Shown here: positions 24,406 to 33,119 of the stretch, one piece after another | Numbering within the stretch: position 1 is the first letter of the stretch | Layout: the number at the start of each line of letters is the position of its first letter | DNA from: Elusimicrobia bacterium CG03_land_8_20_14_0_80_50_18 | GTDB taxonomy: Bacteria; CG03 | DNA: 33,226 nt | NCBI GenBank assembly: GCA_002780705.1 | Contig: PEUP01000014.1 | Span: 327-33,552 of the forward strand | Direction of reading: 5' to 3' | Notes under the pieces: generated by a model | Seen by the model: the letters and a program-made list of their open reading frames with translations, nothing else | Database searches by the model: none | Told to the model about the DNA's origin: nothing | Position numbers and translations under genes: made by a program

Positions 24406-24852
24406 TTAAAAAATAAATTGAACGCGGACGACGGGCGGAGATATTTTTTCGCCGGAACCGAACACAATGGTTTTGCGGACAATCCGCGGGAATAATCCCA
24501 GAATATTTGTCTTCTTTTCATAGACGGCGGCTTTGGGCTGGGGGGCTTTTCCCCGTATGATTTCAGTTTTCAGAACTTCAAGGCCGGGCGGGAAATGAGC
24601 GGCGAAGCGGCTGAAAATTATATCCCCCGGATAATCGTTTATGAGTTTCACATCTATGTATTCGCAGAGAGATTCCACGCCCAGAGAGAGCGCGGGCGAT
24701 GAGGAAAACTTGAGCTTTCTCTTGTAACCCTGGCCCGTCACAAAATCAAGGCCCGTCCTGCGCAGAGCCATGTCTATGTGCATCATTGTGTCCAGATGGC
24801 CCATCAGCACAAAGCTGCCCGTCTTGGAATATGTGATCCTTATTTTTATCAT
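24406..24852 (-). CDS. Radical-SAM-linked DUF2344 (TIGR03936) protein
   Basis: 148 residues. The start 'IRITYSKTGSFVLMGHLDTMMHIDMALRRTGLDF' matches DUF2344 proteins ('..RxxFxKxGxxxFlSHLDLxRxxxRAlRRagLP'), and 'GYKRKLKFSSSPALSLGVES' matches '..GFxPhPkxsfaxpLplGxxS'. It is clearly shorter than the roughly 200-230 residues I expect for the family; the C-terminal part is reduced. The ATG overlaps the stop of the TIGR03960 gene. Such pairs, sometimes fused, often sit near mre, rng and rplU genes; the biochemical role is not established. Confidence 0.85.
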   Translation of the reverse strand: MIKIRITYSKTGSFVLMGHLDTMMHIDMALRRTGLDFVTGQGYKRKLKFSSSPALSLGVESLCEYIDVKLINDYPGDIIFSRFAAHFPPGLEVLKTEIIRGKAPQPKAAVYEKKTNILGLFPRIVRKTIVFGSGEKISPPVVRVQFIF

Positions 24853-26471
24853 CTGCCTTCTATGAGATGCTTCACCTGATTGTAATCTTCTTCAAGCTCT
24901 TTTCGCGGCGCTATGTCTATTTTTTCCCAGGGAAGCGCGCCCTTTGAAAAATCCCTGCGGGCGTAAGAGTCCGCGTTCAGCCCCGCCTCTTCCAGCACTT
25001 TTATTTTTTCGGCGGAACTGTCTGTAAAAACAGCCGGCAAGCCTGAAAGAATCCCTCCGAGCCGCGCGTCACCGCGGGATAAGACGCTCTCCAAAAGAGC
25101 GTCTTCCACCGAGGGATGGCGAATATCAACACCCCTCAACTCCATTTTGAATCTTTTGAGTTTCTCCGCCATTTCGCCCGGGTTCCATAGAGGCACTCTC
25201 TCAAAGGGCGTGTGCGCGGCGGGAACAAAGGGAGAAAGTGTGAGCGTCACCTTCAAGCCTGTTTTTCTTATCTTTTTCACGGCCCTTATGTTTTCATCAA
25301 TGTCCGCGTCCGTCTCGCCGGGAAGGCCCAGCATCAGATATATTTTTACATCCCTGAAACCGGCGGCTTTGATATCTCTCATCATCCGCTCAAATTCGTC
25401 GGGCGGGGTTATTTTTCCTATTATCTCCTGCATGCGGGGTGAGAAAGTCTCCGGCGCGAAAGTCAGATTCACCTGGTTGAGAGGGAGTATCTTCATGACA
25501 CAGTCAATGGATCTCCTCTCCGGCCGCAGCGACGGTATTTGCAGTGATATACCCCGCTTCCTCAAAAACGGTATTATGCTCTCAACGACTTCTCCGATGT
25601 GCGGATATTGCGGACTGCTCAGAGAGCTCAGCGACAAACCTTTCCAGCCCGTGTTCGCGAGAGAGGCAAATATTATTTCTTTGAGCTCCTCAAGCGGCCT
25701 CACGCGCAGGGGAGAATAAAACCTTTTAGCCTCGCAAAAACGGCAGTTGTTGGGGCAGCCCCTCATCACCTCTATATCCAGCCTGTCCTGTAAAGTCCTT
25801 ATGTTGGGAATAACGGGTTTGAGGGGATAATACTCACTCTTAAGGGGGCAATGCACTTTTTTCACGCCGCGGCTTTCGCCGGGAACATAAACCCCTTCAA
25901 TGACCGCGAGCGCTTTCTTAACAGAAGCGCCTGCTGAGCCGGAAGAGGCGAGCGTATCCAGCATTTTTTCTATCACTTCTTCGCCGTCACCGACTATAAA
26001 AGCGTCAAAGAAATCCTCAACCGGCACAAAATTGGAAACACCCGGGCCGCCGGCGATGATGAGCGGATATGAGCCGTCGCGGCCGGTGACTGGGATACCC
26101 ATAAGGGCGAAAAGCCCGGGAAGATCAAAAAAACAGCCCTTCGCCGGAAGAGTGATCCCCACCAGATCAAATTCCCGCGCCGCGCGGCCGGATTCAAGCG
26201 ACAGAAATTTTTCTTTTCCCGAAACTATGGCCTCTCTCATATCAGACTCGGGCATGAAAGCGCGCTCGCAGAGGCTGTCTGTCCGGGAATTGATGATATG
26301 GTATAGAACGCTCATACCCAGCGACGACGCTCCCATCTGATAAACGGCGGGGCTGACAATAAGCGCCTTCAAAGGCGTTTTATTCCAGTCTTTTTTTATG
26401 GAAAACATCTCCCCGCCCGCGTACTGCGCCGGACGCTCATAAGTGAGCAGATTTTTAATTCTTTTTTCCAA
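24849..26471 (-). CDS. TIGR03960-family B12-binding-like radical SAM protein
   Basis: 540 residues. The N-terminus 'ERPAQYAGGE' is a family hallmark and supports the TTG start at 26471, which has AGGGA five bases upstream; the first internal ATG would remove this motif. A cobalamin-binding-like N-terminal domain (about 30-200, 'GGPGVSNFVPVEDFFDAFIVGDGEE') precedes the radical SAM barrel, whose cluster cysteines are C239, C243 and C246 in 'GCPNNCRFC'. 'LMLGLPGETDADI' follows. The reaction is unknown. It lies 15 bases after rodA and overlaps its DUF2344 partner. The usual ribonuclease G and rplU-rpmA neighbours are absent here. Confidence 0.93.
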   Translation of the reverse strand: MEKRIKNLLTYERPAQYAGGEMFSIKKDWNKTPLKALIVSPAVYQMGASSLGMSVLYHIINSRTDSLCERAFMPESDMREAIVSGKEKFLSLESGRAAREFDLVGITLPAKGCFFDLPGLFALMGIPVTGRDGSYPLIIAGGPGVSNFVPVEDFFDAFIVGDGEEVIEKMLDTLASSGSAGASVKKALAVIEGVYVPGESRGVKKVHCPLKSEYYPLKPVIPNIRTLQDRLDIEVMRGCPNNCRFCEAKRFYSPLRVRPLEELKEIIFASLANTGWKGLSLSSLSSPQYPHIGEVVESIIPFLRKRGISLQIPSLRPERRSIDCVMKILPLNQVNLTFAPETFSPRMQEIIGKITPPDEFERMMRDIKAAGFRDVKIYLMLGLPGETDADIDENIRAVKKIRKTGLKVTLTLSPFVPAAHTPFERVPLWNPGEMAEKLKRFKMELRGVDIRHPSVEDALLESVLSRGDARLGGILSGLPAVFTDSSAEKIKVLEEAGLNADSYARRDFSKGALPWEKIDIAPRKELEEDYNQVKHLIEGR

Positions 26472-26486
26472 GATATTCCCTGTTAT

Positions 26487-27719
26487 TCAGTAACCTTTGG
26501 CTGTGGCGTAAATGTTCATCGCCATTCCCAGCATCATGAGATAAACGGCGGTGGCGGTCCCGCCGTAAGAAAGAAAAGGAAGCGGCAGCCCCGTTATCGG
26601 CATTATGCCCAGCGTCATTCCTATGTTGAGGAATGTCTGAAAAAACAGCACGCCGAATATGGAAAGAGCGAGGAATGTGCCCTGCTGATCAAGAGCCATA
26701 ACCGCTATTTTGATTATCCGTGAAAAGAGGATAAAATATGCCAGCAGTATAAGAAAAGAGCCCACGAAGCCGAACTCCTCGGCGATTGAGGCAAACATAA
26801 AATCGGTGTATTTACCCGGCAGAAAACCCAGGCGCGCCTGGGTGCCCCGGCGGTAACCCTTTCCTCTGACCTTGCCGGAACCTATCGCTATAAGGCTTTG
26901 GGAAAGATGATAGCCGGAGTGAAGCGTGTCTCTGGCGGGTTGCACAAAATTCAGTATCCTGTCTTTCTGATAGGGTCTGAAACCCGCGGCCACTTTATGG
27001 GAAAAAAACGCGCTAAGTAAAAAAATCCCGAAAAAAAACAGCACCGCGACATGGGCTTTCCTGATATGCATAAGAACGCGCATAAACACATACACCAGCG
27101 CAAAGGCCGCCGCCGCCATCTGCGCAAGCCAAATGAAAGCGTCAGGCCTCATGCAGAAAAAGATTATTTCGGCCGACACTATAGCCGTGATAACAGAGAC
27201 AAATACAAGCAGGCCCGCATTCTGGCTGAAATAAAGGAACATAAACCATATAAAAATGAAGACCAGTCCCGTTCCCATATCCGGCTGTTTGAGCACAAGT
27301 AACAAGGGCAGAGCGGCGAAAGCGCTTAAAAATAATATTGTCCTGAAACTGTTTCTGGAACTGTAATTCCTGCTGAGATAATATGTCAGGAAAATAATCG
27401 TCGTGAATTTCGCGATCTCGGAGGGCTGAAAAACAATGAAGCCCGCTCCGAGCCACGAACGGGAGCCGTGCACGGAATACCCCGCCGCAAGCGTAAGGAG
27501 AAGAAGGATTATCCCAAGAACATAAAACACTATTGCCCTGAATCGCAGAAATGATTTGTATTTTGTAAATGCGAATATAACCATTCCGGCAAATCCCAGA
27601 AATATGGAGAACAAATGCCTGTAAAGCATATCGCCCGAAACATAAGATATGTTCTGGAGGCTCCCCATTACCAGCAGAAAAAGAGCAGGAATAAGTATCA
27701 GCGGGTCAAATCTTTTCAT
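26487..27719 (-). CDS. rodA: Peptidoglycan glycosyltransferase RodA
   Basis: SEDS-family membrane polymerase for cell-wall elongation, working with PBP2. 410 residues with about ten transmembrane helices. Family motifs are 'GSRSWLGAGFIVFQPSEIAK' (85-104), 'LKQPDMGTGLVF' (143-154), 'SLIAIGSGKVRGKGY' in the large external loop, 'DFMFASIAEEFGF' and 'GLPLPFLSYGGT' near the C-terminus. Its start lies inside the 3' end of mrdA (14-base overlap), so the two subunits are translationally linked. Confidence 0.96.
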   Translation of the reverse strand: MKRFDPLILIPALFLLVMGSLQNISYVSGDMLYRHLFSIFLGFAGMVIFAFTKYKSFLRFRAIVFYVLGIILLLLTLAAGYSVHGSRSWLGAGFIVFQPSEIAKFTTIIFLTYYLSRNYSSRNSFRTILFLSAFAALPLLLVLKQPDMGTGLVFIFIWFMFLYFSQNAGLLVFVSVITAIVSAEIIFFCMRPDAFIWLAQMAAAAFALVYVFMRVLMHIRKAHVAVLFFFGIFLLSAFFSHKVAAGFRPYQKDRILNFVQPARDTLHSGYHLSQSLIAIGSGKVRGKGYRRGTQARLGFLPGKYTDFMFASIAEEFGFVGSFLILLAYFILFSRIIKIAVMALDQQGTFLALSIFGVLFFQTFLNIGMTLGIMPITGLPLPFLSYGGTATAVYLMMLGMAMNIYATAKGY

Positions 27720-29457
27720 TTTTAATTTTTATATATTCTTCCCATATCGCGCGCGAGACAGGCCCCGCGACAGCGGCGCCTTTACCTCCGTGTTCAAGCA
27801 CAACCGTGAGAGTGAAATCATCCAGCTCCCCGCCGCCGAATGATACAAACCAAGCGTGATCATCGCCGGAAGGGTTCTGGGCTGTGCCCGTTTTGCCGTA
27901 GATCTCCTCGCCCTCTATATTAATAACCCTGCCCGTGCCGTCGGTTACGACTTTGCGCATCGCTTCCTTCAGGAGCTTAAATACGCCCTCGCGCAGATTG
28001 TACTGCTTCACCTGTTCAGGGCGGGCTTCATACTCAATCCTGCCGTCGGGGGCAACAATTCTTTCCACAAGATATGGACGGTAAATCAGCCCTTCGTTTG
28101 CCACCCCGGCCACAGCCAGCGCCATCTGCAGCGGCGTTAACCACAAAAAGCCCTGGCCTATGCCCATGTTAATGGTGTCACCGGGGAGCCAGGCGCGCTT
28201 ATGCGCTTTTTTCTTCCAGGCCGGCGTCGGTATAACGGTGGGAAGTTCCCCCTGAATATCTTTGAGGACATTGAGATCCAAACCCATCATACTCGCGTAT
28301 TTAGACAAATTTTTGACGCCCGTCTCCAGAGCCGTGTTATAGAAATACACATTGCAGGATTGCGCAAATCCGTTCATAAAATCCATCTCGCCGTGGCCCT
28401 TTTCTTTCCAGCAGCTGAAATCCATTCGGCCGTATTTGAAGATTCCCTGACAATCTATTTTTTTATCAATGTCTATGGCCGACTCGTTCAAGGCGGACGC
28501 GGCGGTGATGATCTTGAAAACCGAGCCGGGCGGATATTTCATCTGTATGATTCTGTTGACAAGAGGCATTTCCGGCGAAGCCATCATGAACGAGACCTTG
28601 GCCGCGTCATCACCGAAAGCTCCGGGATCAAAACCGGGGGAACTGACAAAAAGAAGCACAGCGCCCGTTTTCGGGTTCATCGCCACAGCCGCGCCGGGAC
28701 GGCCCTGAAAGGCCTCATAAGCTTTTTTCTGTAAACGCGAATCAACGGTTATTGACAGCTCGTCGCCCGTGGAAGGGAGCACCCTCCCCTTGACCTCTAT
28801 AATATCTCCGGCGGCTGTCACTTCCACTATCTCGCCTCCGGGAGAACCGAAAAGATAACTGTCAAAAGTTTTTTCAAGGCCTGATTTCCCATGAAGAGAA
28901 CCGGGATAGGAATAACTCATAGCCCGCGCGCGGTCCGGCAGAGTTTCGCTCAGATATCCCGTCACATGGCTGAAAATATGTTCATGGGGATAGAATCTTT
29001 TTGGGGATTTGATAATTCTCAATCCGGGGTACTCGTTTATGACCGAGGCCATCGCTATCAGCGGGCGCCCCTTCAGATCGCGTATCAGTGTTTTGAGAAT
29101 CTCCCCTTTTTTCAGAGATCTGGTCAGAGAATCTTCCATGCTCTTCAGAGAAACACCGGTAATCGCGCGAACATCATTTTTAATTTTAGCGGAAAGCGAC
29201 CCCTGAGAGACAAGATCGTATGATATATAAGTAGCGGCGACTGTCCTGCCGTCGGAAGAAATAATACGCCCCCGGTTGGGCGGCACGATGAACCTTTTAA
29301 GATAATTGTCCCGGGATCTTTCCGAGAAGGTGAAGCCCTTTAATATCTGCACCTGAAACAATCTTAAGAAGAGCAGAAGAAAAAGCGCTATAAAAGCCAC
29401 CTGTATCGCCCTGATGTATTTGACGAAATAATCCCATCCCCTGTCCTTATACCACAT
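27706..29457 (-). CDS. mrdA: Penicillin-binding protein 2 (elongation transpeptidase)
   Basis: Class B PBP crosslinking peptidoglycan in the elongasome; periplasmic with one N-terminal anchor ('YIRAIQVAFIALFLLLFLRLFQV'). 583 residues. The dimerisation domain includes 'RGRIISSDGRTVA'. The transpeptidase domain has the active-site SxxK at S312/K315 ('PPGSVFKI'), SxN at 367-369 ('SCN') and KTGTA from K522. It follows mreD by one base and overlaps rodA. Confidence 0.97.
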   Translation of the reverse strand: MWYKDRGWDYFVKYIRAIQVAFIALFLLLFLRLFQVQILKGFTFSERSRDNYLKRFIVPPNRGRIISSDGRTVAATYISYDLVSQGSLSAKIKNDVRAITGVSLKSMEDSLTRSLKKGEILKTLIRDLKGRPLIAMASVINEYPGLRIIKSPKRFYPHEHIFSHVTGYLSETLPDRARAMSYSYPGSLHGKSGLEKTFDSYLFGSPGGEIVEVTAAGDIIEVKGRVLPSTGDELSITVDSRLQKKAYEAFQGRPGAAVAMNPKTGAVLLFVSSPGFDPGAFGDDAAKVSFMMASPEMPLVNRIIQMKYPPGSVFKIITAASALNESAIDIDKKIDCQGIFKYGRMDFSCWKEKGHGEMDFMNGFAQSCNVYFYNTALETGVKNLSKYASMMGLDLNVLKDIQGELPTVIPTPAWKKKAHKRAWLPGDTINMGIGQGFLWLTPLQMALAVAGVANEGLIYRPYLVERIVAPDGRIEYEARPEQVKQYNLREGVFKLLKEAMRKVVTDGTGRVINIEGEEIYGKTGTAQNPSGDDHAWFVSFGGGELDDFTLTVVLEHGGKGAAVAGPVSRAIWEEYIKIKNEKI

Positions 29458-29458
29458 A

Positions 29459-29938
29459 TCAGCGCATCTGTTTGCGGTTTTTTAAAACCGTGTTAAACAG
29501 CGCCGCCAGTAAAATCCCCGTTATCACAGCCCGCGGCAGCAGCCCCGCTAAAGACGGGATATTTATGGGTATGAAATTATGAAATAAAAACAGGAAAAGA
29601 AAATGAAACACGGATGCCGAAAAGCCGAGAATGAATTGCCCTCCGAAACCGGCCATGTCAAAATTCTCGGAAAATTTTTTAACACCATAGACGATAATGA
29701 GAAAACTTATTGAATCAAAAGATAGGGGATGTCCGCAAAGAATGGATGAAACGGCGCCAAGCAGAAAAGCGTAAAGATAGCTGTGCGCAGCAGGGAGCTT
29801 TGAAGAAATAAGTATAATGCTAGCGATAAAAAGAGAGGGGCTTATATCGGGGAAAGTCCGCGGAGAGAGAGGGTTCAATAGAAAAATCTGCGCATAGGGG
29901 ACAAGGAGCATAAAAAGAAATGTTATGAGTATATTCAT
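29459..29938 (-). CDS. mreD: Rod shape-determining protein MreD
   Basis: 159-residue inner-membrane protein with about five hydrophobic helices, linking MreC to the elongasome. Sequence is poorly conserved as usual. 'FPDISPSLFIASIILIS' and 'AFLLGAVSSILCGHPLSFDSISFLIIVYG' match the MreD pattern (P.l.l..ii...l......a...Gf..Gl..D...). Position between mreC (four-base overlap) and mrdA makes the call firm. Confidence 0.9.
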   Translation of the reverse strand: MNILITFLFMLLVPYAQIFLLNPLSPRTFPDISPSLFIASIILISSKLPAAHSYLYAFLLGAVSSILCGHPLSFDSISFLIIVYGVKKFSENFDMAGFGGQFILGFSASVFHFLFLFLFHNFIPINIPSLAGLLPRAVITGILLAALFNTVLKNRKQMR

Positions 29939-30759
29939 TTTGTCAGCACAAAAAGATTCTCCGGCACATTCGCGTTATAGGCCGTCTCCACCGATATCGC
30001 GTATTCTCCCGCGCCGCCCTTATGGGCTTTGGTCACCACACCGCAGAAAATTCCCGGCGGGAACTTGGCGTCCCAGCCCGATGTAAAGAGCCTCTCGCCT
30101 TTATTTATGCTGACCTCTCTTGACGGCCAGACAAAATCAAGGGTACATTTACCTTCGGAATAACCCATGAGCACGCCCCAGAAAGAATTATTTTCATCCG
30201 TGACGGACACACGAAACGCTTTGTTGGATATCAGCACACATTCCGATACTGAATCCGAAATTTTTTTTCCAATAACACCGGCCAGCACCCATCCTGGCGG
30301 CCTGTATGAAAAAAGCGGATCGCCCTCCTGATAAGCTCCGTTATAATTTCTGAGAAGTAAAATATTCGCGTTTTTCCCTATATTACCGTACGGAAAAACA
30401 GGCAGGAGCTTTGATTTGGCCGGAAAACCCGACGGGGCAAATTTGTCGCTCAGCGCCTCTTCTATTTTTTTTCTTTTCTCCAGTTCTTTTTCAAGCTGCA
30501 GAATTGTATAACCTTTTTCAAATAATTCCTGCTCGCGGGCGCGCAGCCTTCTGTCCATGGCGGCAAGATTAAAAAATTTACCGGGGAAATGAGAGAGGTC
30601 GAGCAGCGCCTCGCGGCTTTTCGCATAAGGCGTGTAATAGATGTATTTGGTGAAGAGCCTTATCTCTTGCGTTTTACGGGCGGGAACAATGAAACAAAGG
30701 AACGCTGACAGAAAGAGAAAGATGATAAAAAAAATCTTCCCCCTGTCGCTCTCATGCAT
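29935..30759 (-). CDS. mreC: Rod shape-determining protein MreC
   Basis: 274-residue bitopic protein with one N-terminal helix ('IFFIIFLFLSAFLCFIV'), a coiled coil (about 65-105, 'LRAREQELFEKGYTILQLEKELEKRKKIEE') and a periplasmic beta domain ending in 'RLFTSGWDAKFPPGIFCGVV', the MreC signature (l.TSG..g.fP.gi.vG.V). It activates PBP2-RodA. It overlaps mreB by eight bases and mreD by four. Confidence 0.95.
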   Translation of the reverse strand: MHESDRGKIFFIIFLFLSAFLCFIVPARKTQEIRLFTKYIYYTPYAKSREALLDLSHFPGKFFNLAAMDRRLRAREQELFEKGYTILQLEKELEKRKKIEEALSDKFAPSGFPAKSKLLPVFPYGNIGKNANILLLRNYNGAYQEGDPLFSYRPPGWVLAGVIGKKISDSVSECVLISNKAFRVSVTDENNSFWGVLMGYSEGKCTLDFVWPSREVSINKGERLFTSGWDAKFPPGIFCGVVTKAHKGGAGEYAISVETAYNANVPENLFVLTK

Positions 30760-31789
30760 ATTCCTTCTGGGCTCTCTTTATCTCTTCAAGAGTTTCAAGA
30801 TATTTCCCCGCGCCAAGCGCCACGCAAACCAGAGGATCCGGAGCGCGCCGCACGGAAAGATATGTTTCCTGCTGTATTAGATTCTCAAGGCCTTTGAGCA
30901 GCGAACCGCCGCCGGCCAGCACTATGCCGTTCTCAACAAGATCGGATGACAGCTCGGCGGGCGTCTCTTCAAGAGTCGCTTTAATCGCGTCCACTATGCG
31001 TTTTACCGGCGCCGAGAGCGCCTGCCTTATATTCTGGGAACTGACCTCTATGGTTTTGGGAAGCCCGGAAACCTGATCGCGGCCCTTCACATTCATCTTC
31101 AATTCATCCTCGAGAGGGAAGGCAGAACCCACATTGATTTTTGTCTGTTCGGCCGTACCCTCGCCTATGAGAAGGTTATGCTTTTTCTTGAAAAAATCTT
31201 CTATGGCCTCATCCATAGCGTCACCGCCCACCCTGACAGAGCGGGATATCACCATCTCGCCCAAAGATATCACGGCCATTTCTGTTGTGCCGCCGCCGAT
31301 ATCAACTATCATCCTGCCCGAAGGCTCGGCAATCGCCATGTCACTGCCTATGGCCGCGGCCTTGGGCTCTTCTATCAGATATACCTCTCTGGCCCCCGCG
31401 CCTTCGGCGGCTTCCTTGACGGCCCGCCGCTCAACCTGGGTGATGCCGGAAGGCACGCCTATCACGACGCGCGGCCTGAGAAAACTGAAAGAGGTCTGGG
31501 CTTTCTTTATAAATCTGGATACCATGCGCTCTGTGGCGTCAAAATCAGCGATAACGCCGTTTTTGAGCGGCCTCAAAGCTATGATGCTGGCCGGAGTTCT
31601 GCCGAGCATACGCTTGGCCTCAACGCCCACGGCTATCACCCTGTCATGAGCGGTGTCTATCGCGACAACGGACGGCTCCTGAAGAACAATACCCCTGCCT
31701 TTTACATAAACCAGCGTATTGGATGTTCCAAGATCCATGCCTATGTCGTTATTAAAAAGACCTTTTAAAAATTCTGTCACTTTGCTCAT
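30752..31789 (-). CDS. mreB: Rod shape-determining protein MreB (bacterial actin)
   Basis: Actin-fold ATPase that guides lateral wall synthesis from the inner face of the membrane. 345 residues. 'IGMDLGTSNTLVYVKGRGIVLQEPSVVA' (16-43) is phosphate loop 1, 'IEEPKAAAIGSDM' (139-151) and 'MIVDIGGGTTEMAVISLG' (about 159-176) are the connect and phosphate 2 loops, and 'LAGGGSLLKGLENLI' (about 292) is the adenosine motif. An AAGGAG site lies nine bases before ATG 31789. It follows rplQ by 24 bases with no terminator visible, so it may be read from the ribosomal operon. Confidence 0.98.
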   Translation of the reverse strand: MSKVTEFLKGLFNNDIGMDLGTSNTLVYVKGRGIVLQEPSVVAIDTAHDRVIAVGVEAKRMLGRTPASIIALRPLKNGVIADFDATERMVSRFIKKAQTSFSFLRPRVVIGVPSGITQVERRAVKEAAEGAGAREVYLIEEPKAAAIGSDMAIAEPSGRMIVDIGGGTTEMAVISLGEMVISRSVRVGGDAMDEAIEDFFKKKHNLLIGEGTAEQTKINVGSAFPLEDELKMNVKGRDQVSGLPKTIEVSSQNIRQALSAPVKRIVDAIKATLEETPAELSSDLVENGIVLAGGGSLLKGLENLIQQETYLSVRRAPDPLVCVALGAGKYLETLEEIKRAQKEYA

Positions 31790-31813
31790 TGGGGATCACT
31801 CCTTCTCAATGCT

Positions 31814-32149
31814 TCATTTAACCAATTCTATTCTGCATATCTCAGCGCCGTCGCCCTGCCGGTTGCCCATGCGTATAATCCTCGTATAACCGCCGGGTCT
31901 GTCTTTATACCTGACGCATAGCTCTTTAAAAAGCTTGGCCAGAGCCGGGCGCGATTTTATGTGCTTGGCGGCCTCCCGGCGCGGATGTATTCCGGAGCCC
32001 TTCGCTGTCGTTATAAGTTTCTCCACAAAACCCCTGAGAAACTTGGCTCTGGATACAGTCGTTTCTATCTGCTCGTTCATTATCATGGTCTCGGCCATGC
32101 CCCTCATCATACTAAGCCCGTGAGCGGCGTTCACTTTTAAATTTTTCAT
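31814..32149 (-). CDS. rplQ: 50S ribosomal protein L17
   Basis: 111 residues. The core is typical ('EQIETTVSRAKFLRGFVEKLITTAK' and the C-terminal 'YTRIIRMGNRQGDGAEICRIEL'). The N-terminus ('MKNLKVNAAHGLSMMRGMAETMI') is shorter and less basic than the usual MRH..KLGR...HR start. The ATG overlaps the rpoA stop (ATGA), and the reading frame gives no obvious upstream start, so the short N-terminus appears real. Position after rpoA is canonical. Confidence 0.95.
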   Translation of the reverse strand: MKNLKVNAAHGLSMMRGMAETMIMNEQIETTVSRAKFLRGFVEKLITTAKGSGIHPRREAAKHIKSRPALAKLFKELCVRYKDRPGGYTRIIRMGNRQGDGAEICRIELVK

Positions 32150-33090
32150 TTTAAAGAAACCTCTATGCCTTCTTTTTTTGCGAACTCTTTCAGCGCCTTT
32201 TTCAATTCCGTCAGTGACTTCGGACCGAAATTCGGAAATGTGCCGAATTCTTTCTCACTGTACTTCAGGAGTTCCTTCACAACAGATATTTTTTTCGTGC
32301 GCAAAGAATTGAGTATCCTCGTGGAGACTCCGAGCACCTCTATCGACTGCTCAAGCGCGTCGGTGTTAGCCGCGGCCATCCCGGAGAGCGCTTCTTCCTC
32401 CTGCTCGGCGGGTTTGACAAAAACCTCAGCGCATTTTCTCAAAATAGAAGCGCTCTTTTTCAGAGCATCTTCCGGAGAAACGGTGCCGTCGGTTTTGATC
32501 TCAAGAATCAGTTTGTCAAAATTCGTCACCCTTTTCACCCTTGTGTTTTCCACCGTATAGGACACCTTTTTTACCGGGGAATAATCAGCGTCCAGCGGGA
32601 TAAAGCCCACATCCACGCTCTGTGAGCGGGCCTCCACCGGCAAAAATCCTATTCCTTTTGTCACCTCTATCTCAACAGTCATTTTTTTGGGCTTATCCTG
32701 GGTAAAAAGATACGCTTCGGGGTTGGCCAGCTCAACGCCGGCGACAAGCTCTATATCTTTTCCCGTTACCGCGCCCTTTGAAGAAGTGTTGAGCGATAGA
32801 ATGACTTTTTCATCGTTGGCCAGAGAAAATCTTAATTTTTTAAAGTTGAGTATGATCTCCACCACATCCTCTTTCACGCCGAAAATAGAGGAGAACTCGT
32901 GCTGCACTCCCGATATCTTTATGCCGCTGACAGCGGCTCCGGCCACTGAAGAGAGCAGTATCCGACGAAGTGAATTGCCCAGTGTATAGCCGAATCCCCT
33001 TTCAAAAGGCGCTATGGTAAAACTCCCGTAATTCTCCGTAGCCGTTGCCTCGTCCAGGACATATCCTTCGGGTATGATAAATTCTTTCAT
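32146..33090 (-). CDS. rpoA: DNA-directed RNA polymerase alpha subunit
   Basis: Scaffold subunit of RNA polymerase, 314 residues. The N-terminal assembly domain has 'FTIAPFERGFGYTLGNSLRRILLSS' (23-47) and 'GVQHEFSSIFGVKEDVVEIILNFK'. The C-terminal domain, which binds UP elements and activators, includes 'STRILNSLRTKKISVVKELLKYSEKEFGTFPNFGPKSLTELKKAL' (about 256-300). GGAGG lies four bases before the ATG, directly after a palindromic repeat. It overlaps rplQ by four bases. Confidence 0.98.
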   Translation of the reverse strand: MKEFIIPEGYVLDEATATENYGSFTIAPFERGFGYTLGNSLRRILLSSVAGAAVSGIKISGVQHEFSSIFGVKEDVVEIILNFKKLRFSLANDEKVILSLNTSSKGAVTGKDIELVAGVELANPEAYLFTQDKPKKMTVEIEVTKGIGFLPVEARSQSVDVGFIPLDADYSPVKKVSYTVENTRVKRVTNFDKLILEIKTDGTVSPEDALKKSASILRKCAEVFVKPAEQEEEALSGMAAANTDALEQSIEVLGVSTRILNSLRTKKISVVKELLKYSEKEFGTFPNFGPKSLTELKKALKEFAKKEGIEVSLK

Positions 33091-33098
33091 CTTTCCTC

Positions 33099-33118
33099 CC
33101 TGCCTGCCGGTAGGCAGG
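33099..33118. repeat. Palindromic repeat CCTGCCTGCCGGTAGGCAGG between rpsD and rpoA
   Basis: A 20-base near-perfect palindrome (one G/T pair in the stem) fills most of the 29-base rpsD-rpoA gap and abuts the rpoA ribosome site. No T-run follows, so it is not a classical terminator. Similar GCCTGCC...GGCAGGC palindromes are dispersed in some uncultured bacterial genomes, from memory. Confidence 0.65.
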
Positions 33119-33119
33119 C

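Noticed and set aside
26403-26405. Internal ATG of the TIGR03960 protein as the real start
   Set aside because: It would delete the conserved ERPAQYAGGE segment; the TTG start has an acceptable ribosome site.
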